Below are positions 41,537 to 53,900 of a stretch of DNA of 64,000 nt, one piece after another. Each line of letters begins with the position of its first letter. Position 1 is the stretch's first letter. The notes below the pieces were generated by a model. It was given only the letters and a program-made list of their open reading frames with translations. It did no database searches and was not told where the DNA came from. The DNA is from Odiellus spinosus (taxonomy: Eukaryota > Arthropoda > Arachnida > Opiliones > Phalangiidae), in the NCBI GenBank assembly GCA_963920705.1, contig CAWUCO010000284.1, forward strand, positions 639,222 to 703,221. Reading direction: 5' to 3'. The position numbers were made by a program, and so were the translations under genes.

Positions 41537-44500
41537 GCGCTCTTTTAGAGAAAGCGCTCTTTTAGAGAAAGCGCTCTTTTAGAGAAAGCGCTCTTTTAGA
41601 GAAAGCGCTCTTTTAGAGAAAGGGCTCTTTTAGAGAAAGGGCTCTTTTAGAGAAAGGGCTCTTTTAGAGAAAGGGCTCTTTTAGCGAAAGGGCTCTTTTA
41701 GCGAAAGTGCTCTTTTAGCGAAAGTGCTCTTTTAGCGAAAGTGCTCTTTTAGAGAAAGTGCTCTTTTAGCGAAAGTGCTCTTTTAGATAAAGCGCTCTTT
41801 TAGAGAAAGTGCTCTTTTAGAGAAAGAGCTCTTTTAGAGAAAGTTCTCTTTTAGAAAAAGTGCTCTTTTAGCGAAAGTGCTCTTTAAGCGAAAGTGCTCT
41901 TTTAGCGAAAGTGCTCTTTTAGCGAAAGTGCTCTTTTAGCGAAAGTGCTCTTTTAGAGAAAGTGCTCTTTTAGAGAAAGTGCTCTTTTAGAGAAAGTGCT
42001 CTTTTAGAGAAAGTGCTCTTTTAGAGAAAGTGCTCTTTTAGAGAAAGTGCTCTTTTAGCGCAAGTGTTCTTTTAGCGCACGTGCTCTTTTAGCGCACGTG
42101 CTCTTTTAGCGCAAGTGCTCTTTTAGCGAAAGTGCTCTTTTGGCGAAAGTGCTCTTTTGGCGAAAGTGCTCTTTTGGCGAAAGTGCTATTTTGGCGAAAG
42201 TGCTCTTTTAGCGAAAGTGCTCTTTTAGCGAAAGTGCTCTTTTATTGAAAGTGCTCTTTTATTGAAAGTGCTCTTTTAGCGAAAGTGCTCTTTTAGCGAA
42301 AGTCCTCTTTTACCGAAAGTCCTCTTTTAGCGAAAGTGCTCTTTTAGCGAAAGAGCTCTTTTAGAGAAAGCGCTCTTTTAGAGAAAGCGCTCTTTTAGAG
42401 AAAGCGCTCTTTTAGAGAAAGCGCTCTTTTAGAGAAAGCGCTCTTTTAGAGAAAGCGCTCTTTTAGAGAAAGCGCTCTTTTAGAGAAAGCGCTCTTTTAG
42501 AGAAAGCGCTCTTTTAGAGAAAGGGCTCTTTTAGAGAAAGGGCTCTTTTAGAGAAAGGGCTCTTTTAGAGAAAGGGCTCTTTTAGAGAAAGGGCTCTTTT
42601 AGAGAAAGCGCTCTTTTAGAGAAAGCGCTCTTTAAGAGAAAGCGCTCTTTTAGAGAAAGCGCTCTTTTAGAGAAAGCGCTCTTTTAGAGAAAGCGCTCTT
42701 TTAGAGAAAGCGCTCTTTTAGAGAAAGCGCTCTTTTAGAGAAAGCGCTCTTTTAGAGAAAGCGCTCTTTTAGAGAAAGGGCTCTTTTAGAGAAAGGGCTC
42801 TTTTAGAGAAAGGGCTCTTTTAGAGAAAGGGCTCTTTTAGAGAAAGGGCTCTTTTAGAGAAAGGGCTCTTTTAGCGAAAGGGCTCTTTTAGCGAAAGGGC
42901 TCTTTTAGCGAAAGTGCTCTTTTAGCGAAAGTGCTCTTTTAGAGAAAGTGCTCTTTTAGCGAAAGTGCTCTTTTAGATAAAGCGCTCTTTTAGAGAAAGT
43001 GCTCTTTTAGAGAAAGAGCTCTTTTAGAGAAAGTTCTCTTTTAGAAAAAGTGCTCTTTTAGAGAAAGTGCTCTTTTAGAGAAAGAGCTCTTTTAGAGAAA
43101 GTTCTCTTTTAGAAAAAGTGCTCTTTAAGCGAAAGTGCTCTTTAAGCGAAAGTGCTCTTTTAGCGAAAGTGCTCTTTTAGCGAAAGTGTTCTTTTAGAGA
43201 AAGTGCTCTTTTAGAGAAAGTGCTCTTTTAGAGAAAGTGCTCTTTTAGAGAAAGTGCTCTTTTAGAGAAAGTGCTCTTTTAGAGAAAGTGCTCTTTTAGA
43301 GAAAGTGCTCTTTTAGAGAAAGTGCTCTTTTAGCGCAAGTGTTCTTTTAGCGCACGTGCTCTTTTAGCGAAAGTGCTCTTTTGGCGAAAGTGCTCTTTTG
43401 GCGAAAGTGCTCTTTTGGCGAAAGTGCTATTTTGGCGAAAGTGCTCTTTTAGCGAAAGTGCTCTTTTAGCGAAAGTGCTCTTTTATTGAAAGTGCTCTTT
43501 TAGCGAAAGTGCTCTTTTAGCGAAAGTCCTCTTTTACCGAAAGTCCTCTTTTAGCGAAAGTCCTCTTTTAGCGAAAGTCCTCTTTTAGCGAAAGTCCTCT
43601 TTTACCGAAAGTCCTCTTTTAGCGAAAGTCCTCTTTTAGCGAAAGTGCTCTTTTAGCGAAAGAGCTCTTTTAGAGAAAGCGCTCTTTTAGAGAAAGCGCT
43701 CTTTTAGAGAAAGCGCTCTTTTAGAGAAAGCGCTCTTTTAGAGAAAGCGCTCTTTTAGAGAAAGCGCTCTTTTAGAGAAAGGGCTCTTTTAGAGAAAGGG
43801 CTCTTTTAGAGAAAGAGCTCTTTTAGAGAAAGCGCTCTTTTAGAGAAAGCGCTCTTTAAGAGAAAGCGCTCTTTTAGAGAAAGCGCTCTTTTAGAGAAAG
43901 CGCTCTTTTAGAGAAAGCGCTCTTTTAGAGAAAGCGCTCTTGTAGAGAAAGCGCTCTTATAGAGAAAGCGCTCTTATAGAGAAAGCGCTCTTATAGAGAA
44001 AGCGCTCTTATAGAGAAAGCGCTCTTTTAGAGAAAGCGCTCTTTTAGAGAAAGGGCTCTTTTAGAGAAAGGGCTCTTTTAGAGAAAGGGCTCTTTTAGAG
44101 AAAGGGCTCTTTTAGAGAAAGGGCTCTTTTAGAGAATGGGCTCTTTTAGCGAAAGGGCTCTTTTAGCGAAAGTGCTCTTTTAGCGAAAGTGCTCTTTTAG
44201 CGAAAGTGCTCTTTTAGAGAAAGTGCTCTTTTAGCGAAAGTGCTCTTTTAGATAAAGCGCTCTTTTAGAGAAAGTGCTCTTTTAGAGAAAGAGCTCTTTT
44301 AGAGAAAGTTCTCTTTTAGAAAAAGTGCTCTTTTAAAGAAAGTGCTCTTTTAGAGAAAGAGCTCTTTTAGAGAAAGTTCTCTTTTAGAAAAAGTGCTCTT
44401 TTAGCGAAAGTGCTCTTTAAGCGAAAGTGCTATTTAGCGAAAGTGCTCTTTTAGCGAAAGTGCTCTTTTAGAGAAAGTGCTCTTTTAGAGAAAGTGCTCT

Positions 44501-47500
44501 TTTAGAGAAAGTGTTCTTTTAGCGAAAGTGCTCTTTTGGCGAAAGTGCTCTTTTAGCGAAAGTGCTCTTTTGGCGAAAGTGCTCTTTTGGCGAAAGTGCT
44601 CTTTTGGCGAAAGTGCTATTTTGGCGAAAGTGCTCTTTTAGCGAAAGTGCTCTTTTAGCGAAAGTGCTCTTTTATTGAAAGTGCTCTTTTAGCGAAAGTC
44701 CTCTTTTACCGAAAGTCCTCTTTTACCGAAAGTCCTCTTTTAGCGAAAGTCCTCTTTTAGCGAAAGTCTCTTTTAGCGAAAGTGCTCTTTTAGCGAAAGT
44801 GCTCTTTTAGCGAAAGTGCTCTTTTAGAGAAAGTGCTCTTTTAGAGAAAGAGCTCTTTTAGAGAAAGGGCTCTTTTAGAGAATGCGCTCTTTTAGAGAAA
44901 GCGCTCTTTTAGAGAAAGCGCTCTTTTAGAGAAAGCGCTCTTTTAGAGAAAGCGCTCTTTTAGAGAAAGCGCTCTTTTAGCGAAAGTGCTCTTTTAGAGA
45001 AAGTGCTCTTTTAGCGAAAGTGCTCTTTTAGCGAAAGTGCTCTTTTAGCGAAAGTGCTCTTTTAGCGAAAGAGCTCTTTTAGCGAAAGAGCTCTTTTAGC
45101 GAAAGAGCCCTTTTAGCGAAAGTGCTCTTTTAGCGAAAGTGCTCTTTTAGCGAAAGTGCTCTTTTAGAGAAAGTGCTCTTTTAGAGAAAGTGCTCTTTTA
45201 GCGAAAGTGCTCTTTTAGCGAAAATGCTCTTTTAGCGAAAGTGCTCTTTTAGCGAAAGTGCTCCTTTAGCGAAATAGCTCTTTTAGCGAAAGGGCTCTTT
45301 TAGCGAAAGGGCTCTTTTAGCGAAAGGGCTCTTTTAGCGAAAGGGCTCTTTTAGCGAAAGGGCTCTTTTAGCGAAAAGGCTCTTTTAGCGAAAGGGCTCT
45401 TTTAGCGAAAAGGCTCTTTTAGCGAAAGGGCTCTTTTAGCGAAAGGGCTCTTTTAGCGAAAGGGCTCTTTTAGCGAAAGGGCTCTTTTAGCGAAAGTGCT
45501 CTTTTAGCGAAAGTGCTCTTTTAGCGAAAGGGCTCTTTTAGCGAAAGGGCTCTTTTAGCGAAAGGGCTCTTTTAGCGAAAGGGCTCTTTTAGCGAAAGGG
45601 CTCTTTTAGCGAAAGGGCTCTTTTAACGAAAGGGCTCTTTTAGCGAAAGGGCTCTTTTAGCGAAAGGGCTCTTTTAGCGAAAGGGCTCTTTTAGCGAAAG
45701 GGCTCTTTTAGCGAAAGGGCTCTTTTAGCGAAAGGGCTCTTTTAGCGAAAGGGCTCTTTTAGCGAAAGGGCTCTTTTAGCGAAAGGGCTCTTTTAGCGAA
45801 AGGGCTCTTTTAGCGAAAGGGCTCTTTTAGCGAAAGGGCTCTTTTAGCGAAAGGGCTCTTTTAGCGAAAGGACTCTTTTAGCGAAAGGGCTATTTTAGCG
45901 AAAGGGCTCTTTTAGCGAAAGGGCTCTTTTAGCGAAAGGGCTCTTTTAGCGAAAGGGCTCTTTTAGCGAAAGGGCTCTTTTAGCGAAAGGGCTCTTTTAG
46001 CGAAAGTGCTCTTTTAGCGAAAGTGCTCTTTTAGCGAAAGTGCTCTTTTAGCGAAAGTCCTCTTTTAGCGAAAGTCCTCTTTTAGCGAAAGTCCTCTTTT
46101 ACCGAAAGTCCTCTTTTAGCGAAAGTCCTCTTTTAGCGAAAGTGCTCTTTTAGCGAAAGTGCTCTTTTTGGCGAAAGTCCTCTTTTAGCGAAAGTCCTCT
46201 TTTAGCGAAAGTGCTCTTTTAGCGAAAGTGCTCTTTTAGCGAAAGTCCTCTTTTAGCGAAAGTCCTCTTTTAGCGAAAGTCCTCTTTTAGCGAAAGTGCT
46301 CTTTTAGCGAAAGTGCTCTTTTAGAGAAAGTGCTCTTTTAGAGAAAGTGCTCTTTTAGAGAAAGTGCTCTTTTAGCGAAAGTGCTCTTTTAGCGAAAGTT
46401 CTCTTTTAGAGAAAGTGCTCTTTTAGCGAAAGTGCTCTTTAAGCGAAAGTGCTCTTTTAGCGAAAGTGCTCTTTTAGTGAAAGAGCTCTTTTAGCGAAAG
46501 TGCTCTTTTAGCGAAAGTGCTCTTTTAGCGAAAGTGCTCTTTTAGCGAAAGTGCTCTTTTAGCGAAAGTGCTCTTTTAGAGAAAGTGCTCTTTTAGCGAA
46601 AGTGCTCTTTTAGAGAAAGTGCTCTTTTAGAGAAAGTGCTCTTTTAGCGAAAGTGCTCTTTTAGCGAAAGTGCTCTTTTAGCGAAAGTGCTCTTTTAGAT
46701 AAAGTGCTCTTTTAGCGAAATGCTCTTTTAGCGAAAGTGCTCTTTTAGCGAAAGTGCTCTTTTAGTGAAAGAGCTCTTTTAGCGAAAGTGCTCTTTTAGC
46801 GAAAGTGCTCTTTTAGCGAAAGTGCTCTTTTAGCGAAAGTGCTCTTTTAGCGAAAGTGCTCTTTTAGCGAAAGTGCTCTTTTAGCGAAATGCTCTTTTAG
46901 CGAAAGTGCTCTTTTAGCGAAAGTGCTCTTTTAGCGAAAGTGCTCTTTTAGATAAAGTGCTCTTTTAGCGAAATGCTCTTTTAGCGAAAGTGCTCTTTTA
47001 GAGAAAGTGCTCTTTTAGCGAAAGTGCTCTTTTAGCGAAAGTGCTCTTTTAGCGAAAGTGCTCTTTTAGAGAAAGTGCTCTTTTAGAGAAAGTGCTCTTT
47101 TAGCGAAAGTGCTCTTTTAGCGAAAGTGCTCTTTTAGCGAAAGTGCTCTTTTAGATAAAGTGCTCTTTTAGCGAAAGTGCTCTTTTAGCGAAAGTGCTCT
47201 TTTAGCGAAAGTGCTCTTTTAGAGAAAGTGCTCTTTTAGCGAAAGTGCTCTTTTAGCGAAAGTGCTCTTTTAGCGAAAGTGCTCTTTTAGATAAAGTGCT
47301 CTTTTAGCGAAATGCTCTTTTAGCGAAAGTGCTCTTTTAGCGAAAGTGCTCTTTTAGCGAAAGTGCTCTTTTAGCGAAAGTGCTCTTTTAGCGAAAGTGC
47401 TCTTTTAGCGAAAGTGCTCTTTTAGATAAAGTGCTCTTTTAGCGAAATGCTCTTTTAGCGAAAGTGCTCTTTTAGCGAAAGTGCTCTTTTAGCGAAAGTG

Positions 47501-48893
47501 CTCTTTTAGCGAAAGTGCTCTTTTAGCGAAAGTGCTCTTTTAGCGAAAGTGCTCTTTTAGCGAAAGAGCTCTTTTAGCGAAAGAGCTCTTTTACCGAAAG
47601 AGCTCTTTTAGCGAAAGTGCTCTTTTAGCGAAAGTGCTCTTTTAGCGAAAGTGCTCTTTTAGCGAAAGTGCTCATTTAGCGAAAGTGCTCTTTTAGCGAA
47701 AGGGCTCTTTTAGCGAAATGGCTCTTTTAGCGAAAGTGCTCTTTTAGCGAAAGTGCTCTTTTAGCGAAAGTGCTCTTTTAGCGAAAGTGCTCTTTTAGCG
47801 AATGGGCTCTTTTAGCGAAAGGGCTCTTTTAGCGAAAGTGCTCTTTTAGAGAAAGTGTTCTTTTAGCGAAAGTGCTCTTTTACATAAAGTGCTCTTTTAG
47901 CGAAAGTGCTCTTTTAGCGAAAGTGCTCTTTTAGCGAAAGTGCTCTTTTAGCGAAAGTGCTCTTTTAGCGAAAGTACTCTTTTAGCGAAAGTACTCTTTT
48001 AGCGAAAGTGCTCTTTTAGCGAAAGTGCTCTTTTAGCGAAAGGGCTCTTTTAGCGAAAAGGCTCTTTTAGCGAAAGGGCTCTTTTAGCGAAAGGGCTCTT
48101 TTAGCGAAAGGGCTCTTTTAGCGAAAGTGCTCTTTTAGCGAAAGAGCTCTTTTACCGAAAGAGCTCTTTTAGCGAAAGTGCTCTTTTAGCGAAAGAGCTC
48201 TTTTAGAGAAAGCGCTCTTTTAGAGAAAGCGCTCTTTTAGAGAAAGCGCTCTTTTAGAGAAAGCGCTCTTTTAGAGAAAGGGCTCTTTTAGAGAAAGGGC
48301 TCTTTTAGAGAAAGGGCTCTTTTAGAGAAAGCGCTCTTTTAGAGAAAGCGCTCTTTAAGAGAAAGCGCTCTTTTAGAGAAAGCGCTCTTTTAGAGAAAGC
48401 GCTCTTTTAGAGAAAACGCTCTTTTAGAGAAAGCGCTCTTTTAGAGAAAGCGCTCTTTTAGAGAAAGCGCTCTTTTAGAGAAAGCGCTCTTTTAGAGAAA
48501 GCGCTCTTTTAGAGAAAGCGCTCTTTTAGAGAAAGCGCTCTTTTAGAGAAAGCGCTCTTTTAGAGAAAGGGATCTTTTAGAGAAAGGGCTCTTTTAGAGA
48601 AAGGGCTCTTTTAGCGAAAGGGCTCTTTTAGCGAAAGGGCTCTTTTAGCGAAAGGGCTCTTTTAGCGAAAGTGCTCTTTTAGCGAAAGTGCTCTTTTAGC
48701 GAAAGTGCTCTTTTAGCGAAAGTGCTCTTTTAGCGAAAGTGCTCTTTTAGATAAAGCGCTCTTTTAGAGAAAGTGCTCTTTTAGAGAAAGCGCTCTTTTA
48801 GCGAAAGTGCTCTTTTAGAGAAAGCGTTTTTTTTAAGAACGTGCTCTTTAGAGAAAGTTTTTTTTAGAACGCGCTCTTTTGGGAAAGCGCTAT
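41527..48893 (+). repeat. 17-bp satellite array 2
   Basis: Same monomer family and orientation as array 1, about 430 copies. A higher-order unit of ~1.2 kb is visible: the GCTATTTTGGCG variant recurs at about 42185, 43428 and 44618, TTTTATTGAAAG at about 42240, 43484 and 44663, and CTCTTTAAGAGAAAGC at about 42627, 43856 and 48353. Between 45250 and 46000 the GCGAAAGGGCTCTTTTA subtype is homogeneous, as in the start of array 1. 16-bp monomers (GCGAAATGCTC) occur at about 46720-47450. It degenerates at 48830-48893 into T-rich partial monomers. Confidence 0.97.
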
Positions 48894-50138
48894 AATGGAG
48901 TACACCCTAATATTTTACCATGACTCTATTTTGCCTGACTCTATACTAAATTATAATATGCCCTACCTAAGATTTTGGACTGGCACTGGTCAGGATAGGT
49001 CTGTCTTTACCTAAATTAAACTTGACCCTACCAAAACATTAGGGATAAAACTGGTCAGGGGTTTGAATGGTTTACTTAAATTGTACCTTAAATTGATAAT
49101 TTTGGACTGGTACTGGTCCTAATTGAAGTTATACCTTCATAAAAATGTTGGTTATAATTCCACATGTCATAATCCTCAATATAAAGAACATGGCACATTA
49201 CTTTTACCCTTTGACTGGAACACACAAACCCTTACGTTAAGTCATACAAAATGTTTTAAAAATTATCTAACATTAATTTATAAAATATACGACCTAACCT
49301 AGTCATGATAGCCCTGGATTTAGTTGACTTTCGCCATGAGTGAATCATATACACTCTCCTAGGGAGCGTATTTGATTCACTCATAATTTCGCTTAATTGG
49401 CCCTAGAAACGCTTGGGCTAGCACTGGTCGGGGAAATATCTGGTTCTCCCTAAAATTCCGCTTAAACCTACCTACATTTTGGTCTACTGACGGCCTTGAA
49501 AGTGAACAAAGATTTTGGTAATATTTGCTGCTTTTGCAGTAGGTTACTTTCTCAAACTTGCTATCTTACATTTTGCATAATTTCTCCGATGACTCCAGTG
49601 GCCGTAAAATTCTCGCCCAGTCTCCCGTAGTCCACCTCTTCCGACATGGTAATGTTGAACCTTTTATTTATTTTTATTTATTTTTTTGAAAAAAAAAACA
49701 TATTCCATGATGTATCAGTTCTTTTTTTTAATTGGTTATTATTATAAAAAAACCAATCCTGCCGATTGTTTTATTAGGATACACACTTTTATGGGTATCT
49801 CTTGCAAACTCGAATTTCATCAGAAACCGTAATGTTATTGCTAATTGAACCGCGGGGCTTGATAGCTGAAATCGTCGTATTCCTTTTCCCACCGTCCACT
49901 GAACTCAAATTATTACAGAAGGTATACTTTGACAAAATTTGATAAGACTTTTCTCGGGTACAGTAGTTTCTCTAGTTAAACACAGATTGAAATTATGAAA
50001 TATGAAATAATAGAAAGTAAGGTGCCTGAATGGGTTACAAAAGGTTGAAAGATTTTCTTATCATTTGATTTTTTAACTTTTATAATATATCTTTTTTTTT
50101 GCGCAAATGACAGGCTAGACTTTTTGATATACTTAAAT
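48894..50138. other. Non-coding DNA with degenerate repeats
   Basis: Several degenerate copies of a segment with GGACTGGCACTGGTC and ACCTAAATTAAACTT (about 48970-49450). No gene. The right end (50101-50138) resembles the tandem unit at 60868-61215, which places it as the flank of the fold-back element. Confidence 0.5.
49336..49384. other. 49-bp near-perfect palindrome
   Basis: ATGAGTGAATCA...TGATTCACTCAT with a further paired ATAC/GTAT and CTC/GAG, meeting at a CCTAGGG centre. It has almost no loop, so it would form a cruciform or is a dimeric protein site. It is not part of any recognised element. Confidence 0.75.
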
Positions 50139-50561
50139 CCCTGGCTGAATTCGGGCCTCGTCTCGCCCCAAACACGTGATTTTTCCTTTCAAAGAATTGG
50201 AAAAAAATCCCGAAAGTGACGTCATTTTACGATTGAATCTACTCTCGCCGTAGATAATAACGGTAAAAAGTCCGTTTTGATTTGCGTTTTACTGGGAAAA
50301 GTTAAAAAAAAAAACGTTTCGTGGAATTTTTTTAATATTAACTAGATCTTAAACTATAATAATATCTAAACTTTAAGGCGTTAAAGGCTATAATGTCTGA
50401 AATACAGCCCTATACGCGTTTGAACTCGAAAGAGACACAAATGATGAGAATTCTGATAAAAATGATTATAGTTCATTGGAAGTTGAATCACCCTATAGTG
50501 ATCATGATATGATCTAGTGTCTCTAGAACTAGTCGTATAAATTGTTAAATATATTAGTATT

Positions 50562-50747
50562 TGTCATGTATTAATTAACACGGTATTATTATAAAATGGT
50601 TCTTTATTAAACCTAGTTGTACGTTCCTTGCTCGCGATACATCGACTGCCGATCTATCTCGCCGGCCCTCCTTCTTCGCGTTCCACAGACTACATAAAAG
50701 CTTCGTTTGGACTAGCAAATAAAGTTACTTATTTCCAGTACATTACA
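50562..50747 (-). repeat. 3' LTR
   Basis: 186 bp, TG...CA borders on either strand (TGTCATGTATTAATTAACAC at the left). On the coding strand an AATAAA signal lies within TTTAATAAAGAACC. It differs from the other LTR at one base (TTCTTTATT against TTCCTTATT). Confidence 0.95.
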
Positions 50748-50770
50748 TGTCCCCCTTTTTTTTCTTTTAC
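50748..50770 (-). promoter_or_regulatory. Polypurine tract
   Basis: On the minus strand AAAAGAAAAAAAAGGGGGAC immediately precedes the 3' LTR. It primes plus-strand DNA synthesis in LTR elements. Confidence 0.85.
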
Positions 50771-50999
50771 AATGCTAAATTATATTTTACTAATTCCTCT
50801 TACAATAACTGTTTACAAATTAACTACTAATTAAATAAAACTAAATTATTATTATTATTTTTTTTTTTTCACAATTCTACTTAATATCATTGGCCAATCT
50901 ACAGTATATATATATATATATTTTTTTTTTTTCTACTGTCACTAATAAATTTCAACACTAAATTCTCCTCACATATATCCCCTTTTTTATATAATTGTA

Positions 51000-53900
51000 T
51001 TAAGTTCTATATTTCAATGGTTTAACAATTATGCGACCACTTCTAGTAACTGTAGGCAGTTCCATCTGACCCTGTTCCGCTGGTTCCCGATTAATGTCCT
51101 GGTCCGTATCCTTAGGCCTGCTTTCCATATCTGGAATTGCGATCTGCCTGGCCAACGCATGATTTTCTCGGGGAGCCTGTGGTAATTCAACTATTTGGTG
51201 TCGTTGCGGTATTGATACTATAACGGGTGATCTCTGTGCCATGTCTAATCGTCCACCTACTGTAGGAAAAAATTCATTTGGTTTCCCGTACCGCGGTTTC
51301 ATCTCTGGTGGCAAAGACCATTCGGTTTTTGGTCTAGGACGCAAATGTGCTCTATTCCGACGATACACTCCCCCTTCTTGCGTTTCTACTATATACGACC
51401 TTGGGTTATCATCTTTTTTCACCACTGTGGCTGGTTTCCAACCTTTTGGGGTTGCTATAAGAATCGACTGTTCTGGTTCTAGTTTTCCCAATGCCTTTGT
51501 ACCCCTATCATAATATTCTTTTTGCTTGCACTTTGATAGCTCCAACGCTGTTGTAATATCGGTTAATGGAATATTTTGGGGAAGCAGATTATCATCTAGG
51601 GTTGGTACTAGAGTACGTGGTCTTCTTCCCATTAATGACTGAAATGGAGATGGCAAGTCGCCAATTGGTGTTGCGCGTAGGGACAATAGTGCTAGATACC
51701 AGTCTGTGCCGTCTAACAATGATTTCTCCAAAAGCCTTTTAACTGTCTGTACCATACGTTCGATCTGTCCATTTGACCTCGGATATCGTGGGCTGGACGT
51801 AATATGTTTAATCTTCCATGCCTTAAGAAACTGAGCCAAAATAATGGCATTGAAGGGAGGTCCATTATCTGTAAGGATTATATCTGGTATCCCATGCATT
51901 GCAAATATCGACTTTAGATACAAAATTACTGGTTGAGCTGATATAGAAGACAATAACGCAACCTCTGGATATTTACTGAAATAGTCCACAACTATTATGT
52001 AGTATTTAGATTTCACTTGAAAAAAATCTGCCGAAATAATCATCCATGGTCTTGTTGGTATTGGCTGTGGCAACAACGGCTCTCTAGGGTTTGCTGGCAA
52101 AAATTGTTGGCATACCCCACATGCTTTAACTAGATCTTCTATCTCTTTACTCATACCCGGCCAATATACTGCCTCTCTTGCCCTCGTTTTACAGGCCACA
52201 ATTCCTTGGTGGCCTACGTGTATGTACGCCAACACTTTTCTCCGTTCAGACTTTGGTATTACGATTCTGCTTCCTCTACACAACAGCCCATCACAACCAT
52301 AAAGCTCTGTTTGATGTTGGAAGTATGGTTTTACTCCACTAGGGAACCTTCCTGGTTGCTCCGGCCAACCCTCCTTTATTACTTTTAAAACCTCCTGTAG
52401 GTCACCATCGCTCTTTGTAGCTTCCTTCAATTCTTCCAAACGTGGACTACTTGCTTGTACCGTTACCGTTGCTATAAGTACTGTATCATCAAAGTCTTCT
52501 GTTGCCATACTTCCAAGCGGGTTTGTATCTCTACTTAATAGGTCCGCTATGACTAGTTCTTTACCTGGTACATATGTCAGTTCAAAACGATAAGACTGTA
52601 ATTTAAGACCCATCTTCTGTAATCTAGGCGAAATATTGCTCATTGGCTTATTAATTAATCCCAAGAGTGGTTTATGGTCCGTCTGTGCCAGAAATCTTCT
52701 CCCAAAAATATAATAATGAAATCTCTGACATCCATAAACCAAAGCCAGTAATTCTTTCTCAATTTGGGCATACGCCCTTTGTGTAGTAGTCAAGGTTGCT
52801 GAGGCATATACCACTGGTAATCCTCCCTGTAGCAGAACAGCCCCCATTGAATGCTGACTAGCATCTGTTGCTAGTATAACTGGTTTTTGTTTATCGAATT
52901 GTTGTAAGACTGGCGCTTTTGTGACTACTTCTTTTAGGTTTTGAAATTCCTCTTCAGCCTGCTGGTCCCATACAAAATTAACTTCCTGTTTCAGGAGACT
53001 TCGTAGATAGTTAGTTTTACTTGACAGTGCCGGAATAAATTTTGCCAGATAAGTAACCATTCCCAAAAACCTCATGAGTGCCTTCTTATCCTGGGGAGAC
53101 GGTATTGACTTTATAGCTGCTACTTTTGACGGGTCTACTTCCATTCCAACAGATGATACTTTTTGTCCCAGGAAATTCACTTTACTAAGGGCTAATTGTA
53201 ACTTCGACAGCCCAAACTTCAGGTTATTACTCTTTGCTCTTGTCAATATTTCCCTTAACGTCCCATTGTGTTCCGTAAGGTTTTGCGCCCACATAAGTAG
53301 ATCATCATAATAGACCACAACCTTCTCCATATTCATAAATATCCCATGAAATCTGGACTGGAAAACTTCTGGGGCACTGGCAATTCCATATGGTAACCTT
53401 AAAAACCGGTATCGGCCAAAGGGTGTACTGATTGTCAGTAAATAACTGCTCTCGTCATCCAAAACCACCTGCCAAAATGCTGATTGGGCATCCAGCACTG
53501 TATAATATTTTGCTTTCTCGATGGTGGCCAACACTTCCTCCGGGGCTGGCATCTGATAATGTTCTCTGCAAAGCCACTTGTTTAGCTCCCTAGGATCAAT
53601 ACATATTCTCACTGTTCCGTTTGGTTTCAATACTATTACCATTGGGTGTACCCAATCTGTTGGCTGAACCACTTTTTTGATAATATTAAGATTTTCCATT
53701 CGATCTAACTCCAATTTTACTGGCTCTCGTAAGGCTTGAGGTATGCGCCGGGGTGCTTGCTTTACTGGTATAGCGCCTTCTTCCAGACGTATATGATGGA
53801 CCCCTGGCAAAGTGCCCAGCCCTTTGAATACTTCTTGAAATTCATTCAGAATTTTTTGAGTTTCGTTATTACTATGTTGTGGTAGGCTTTGTTTTGGCAA

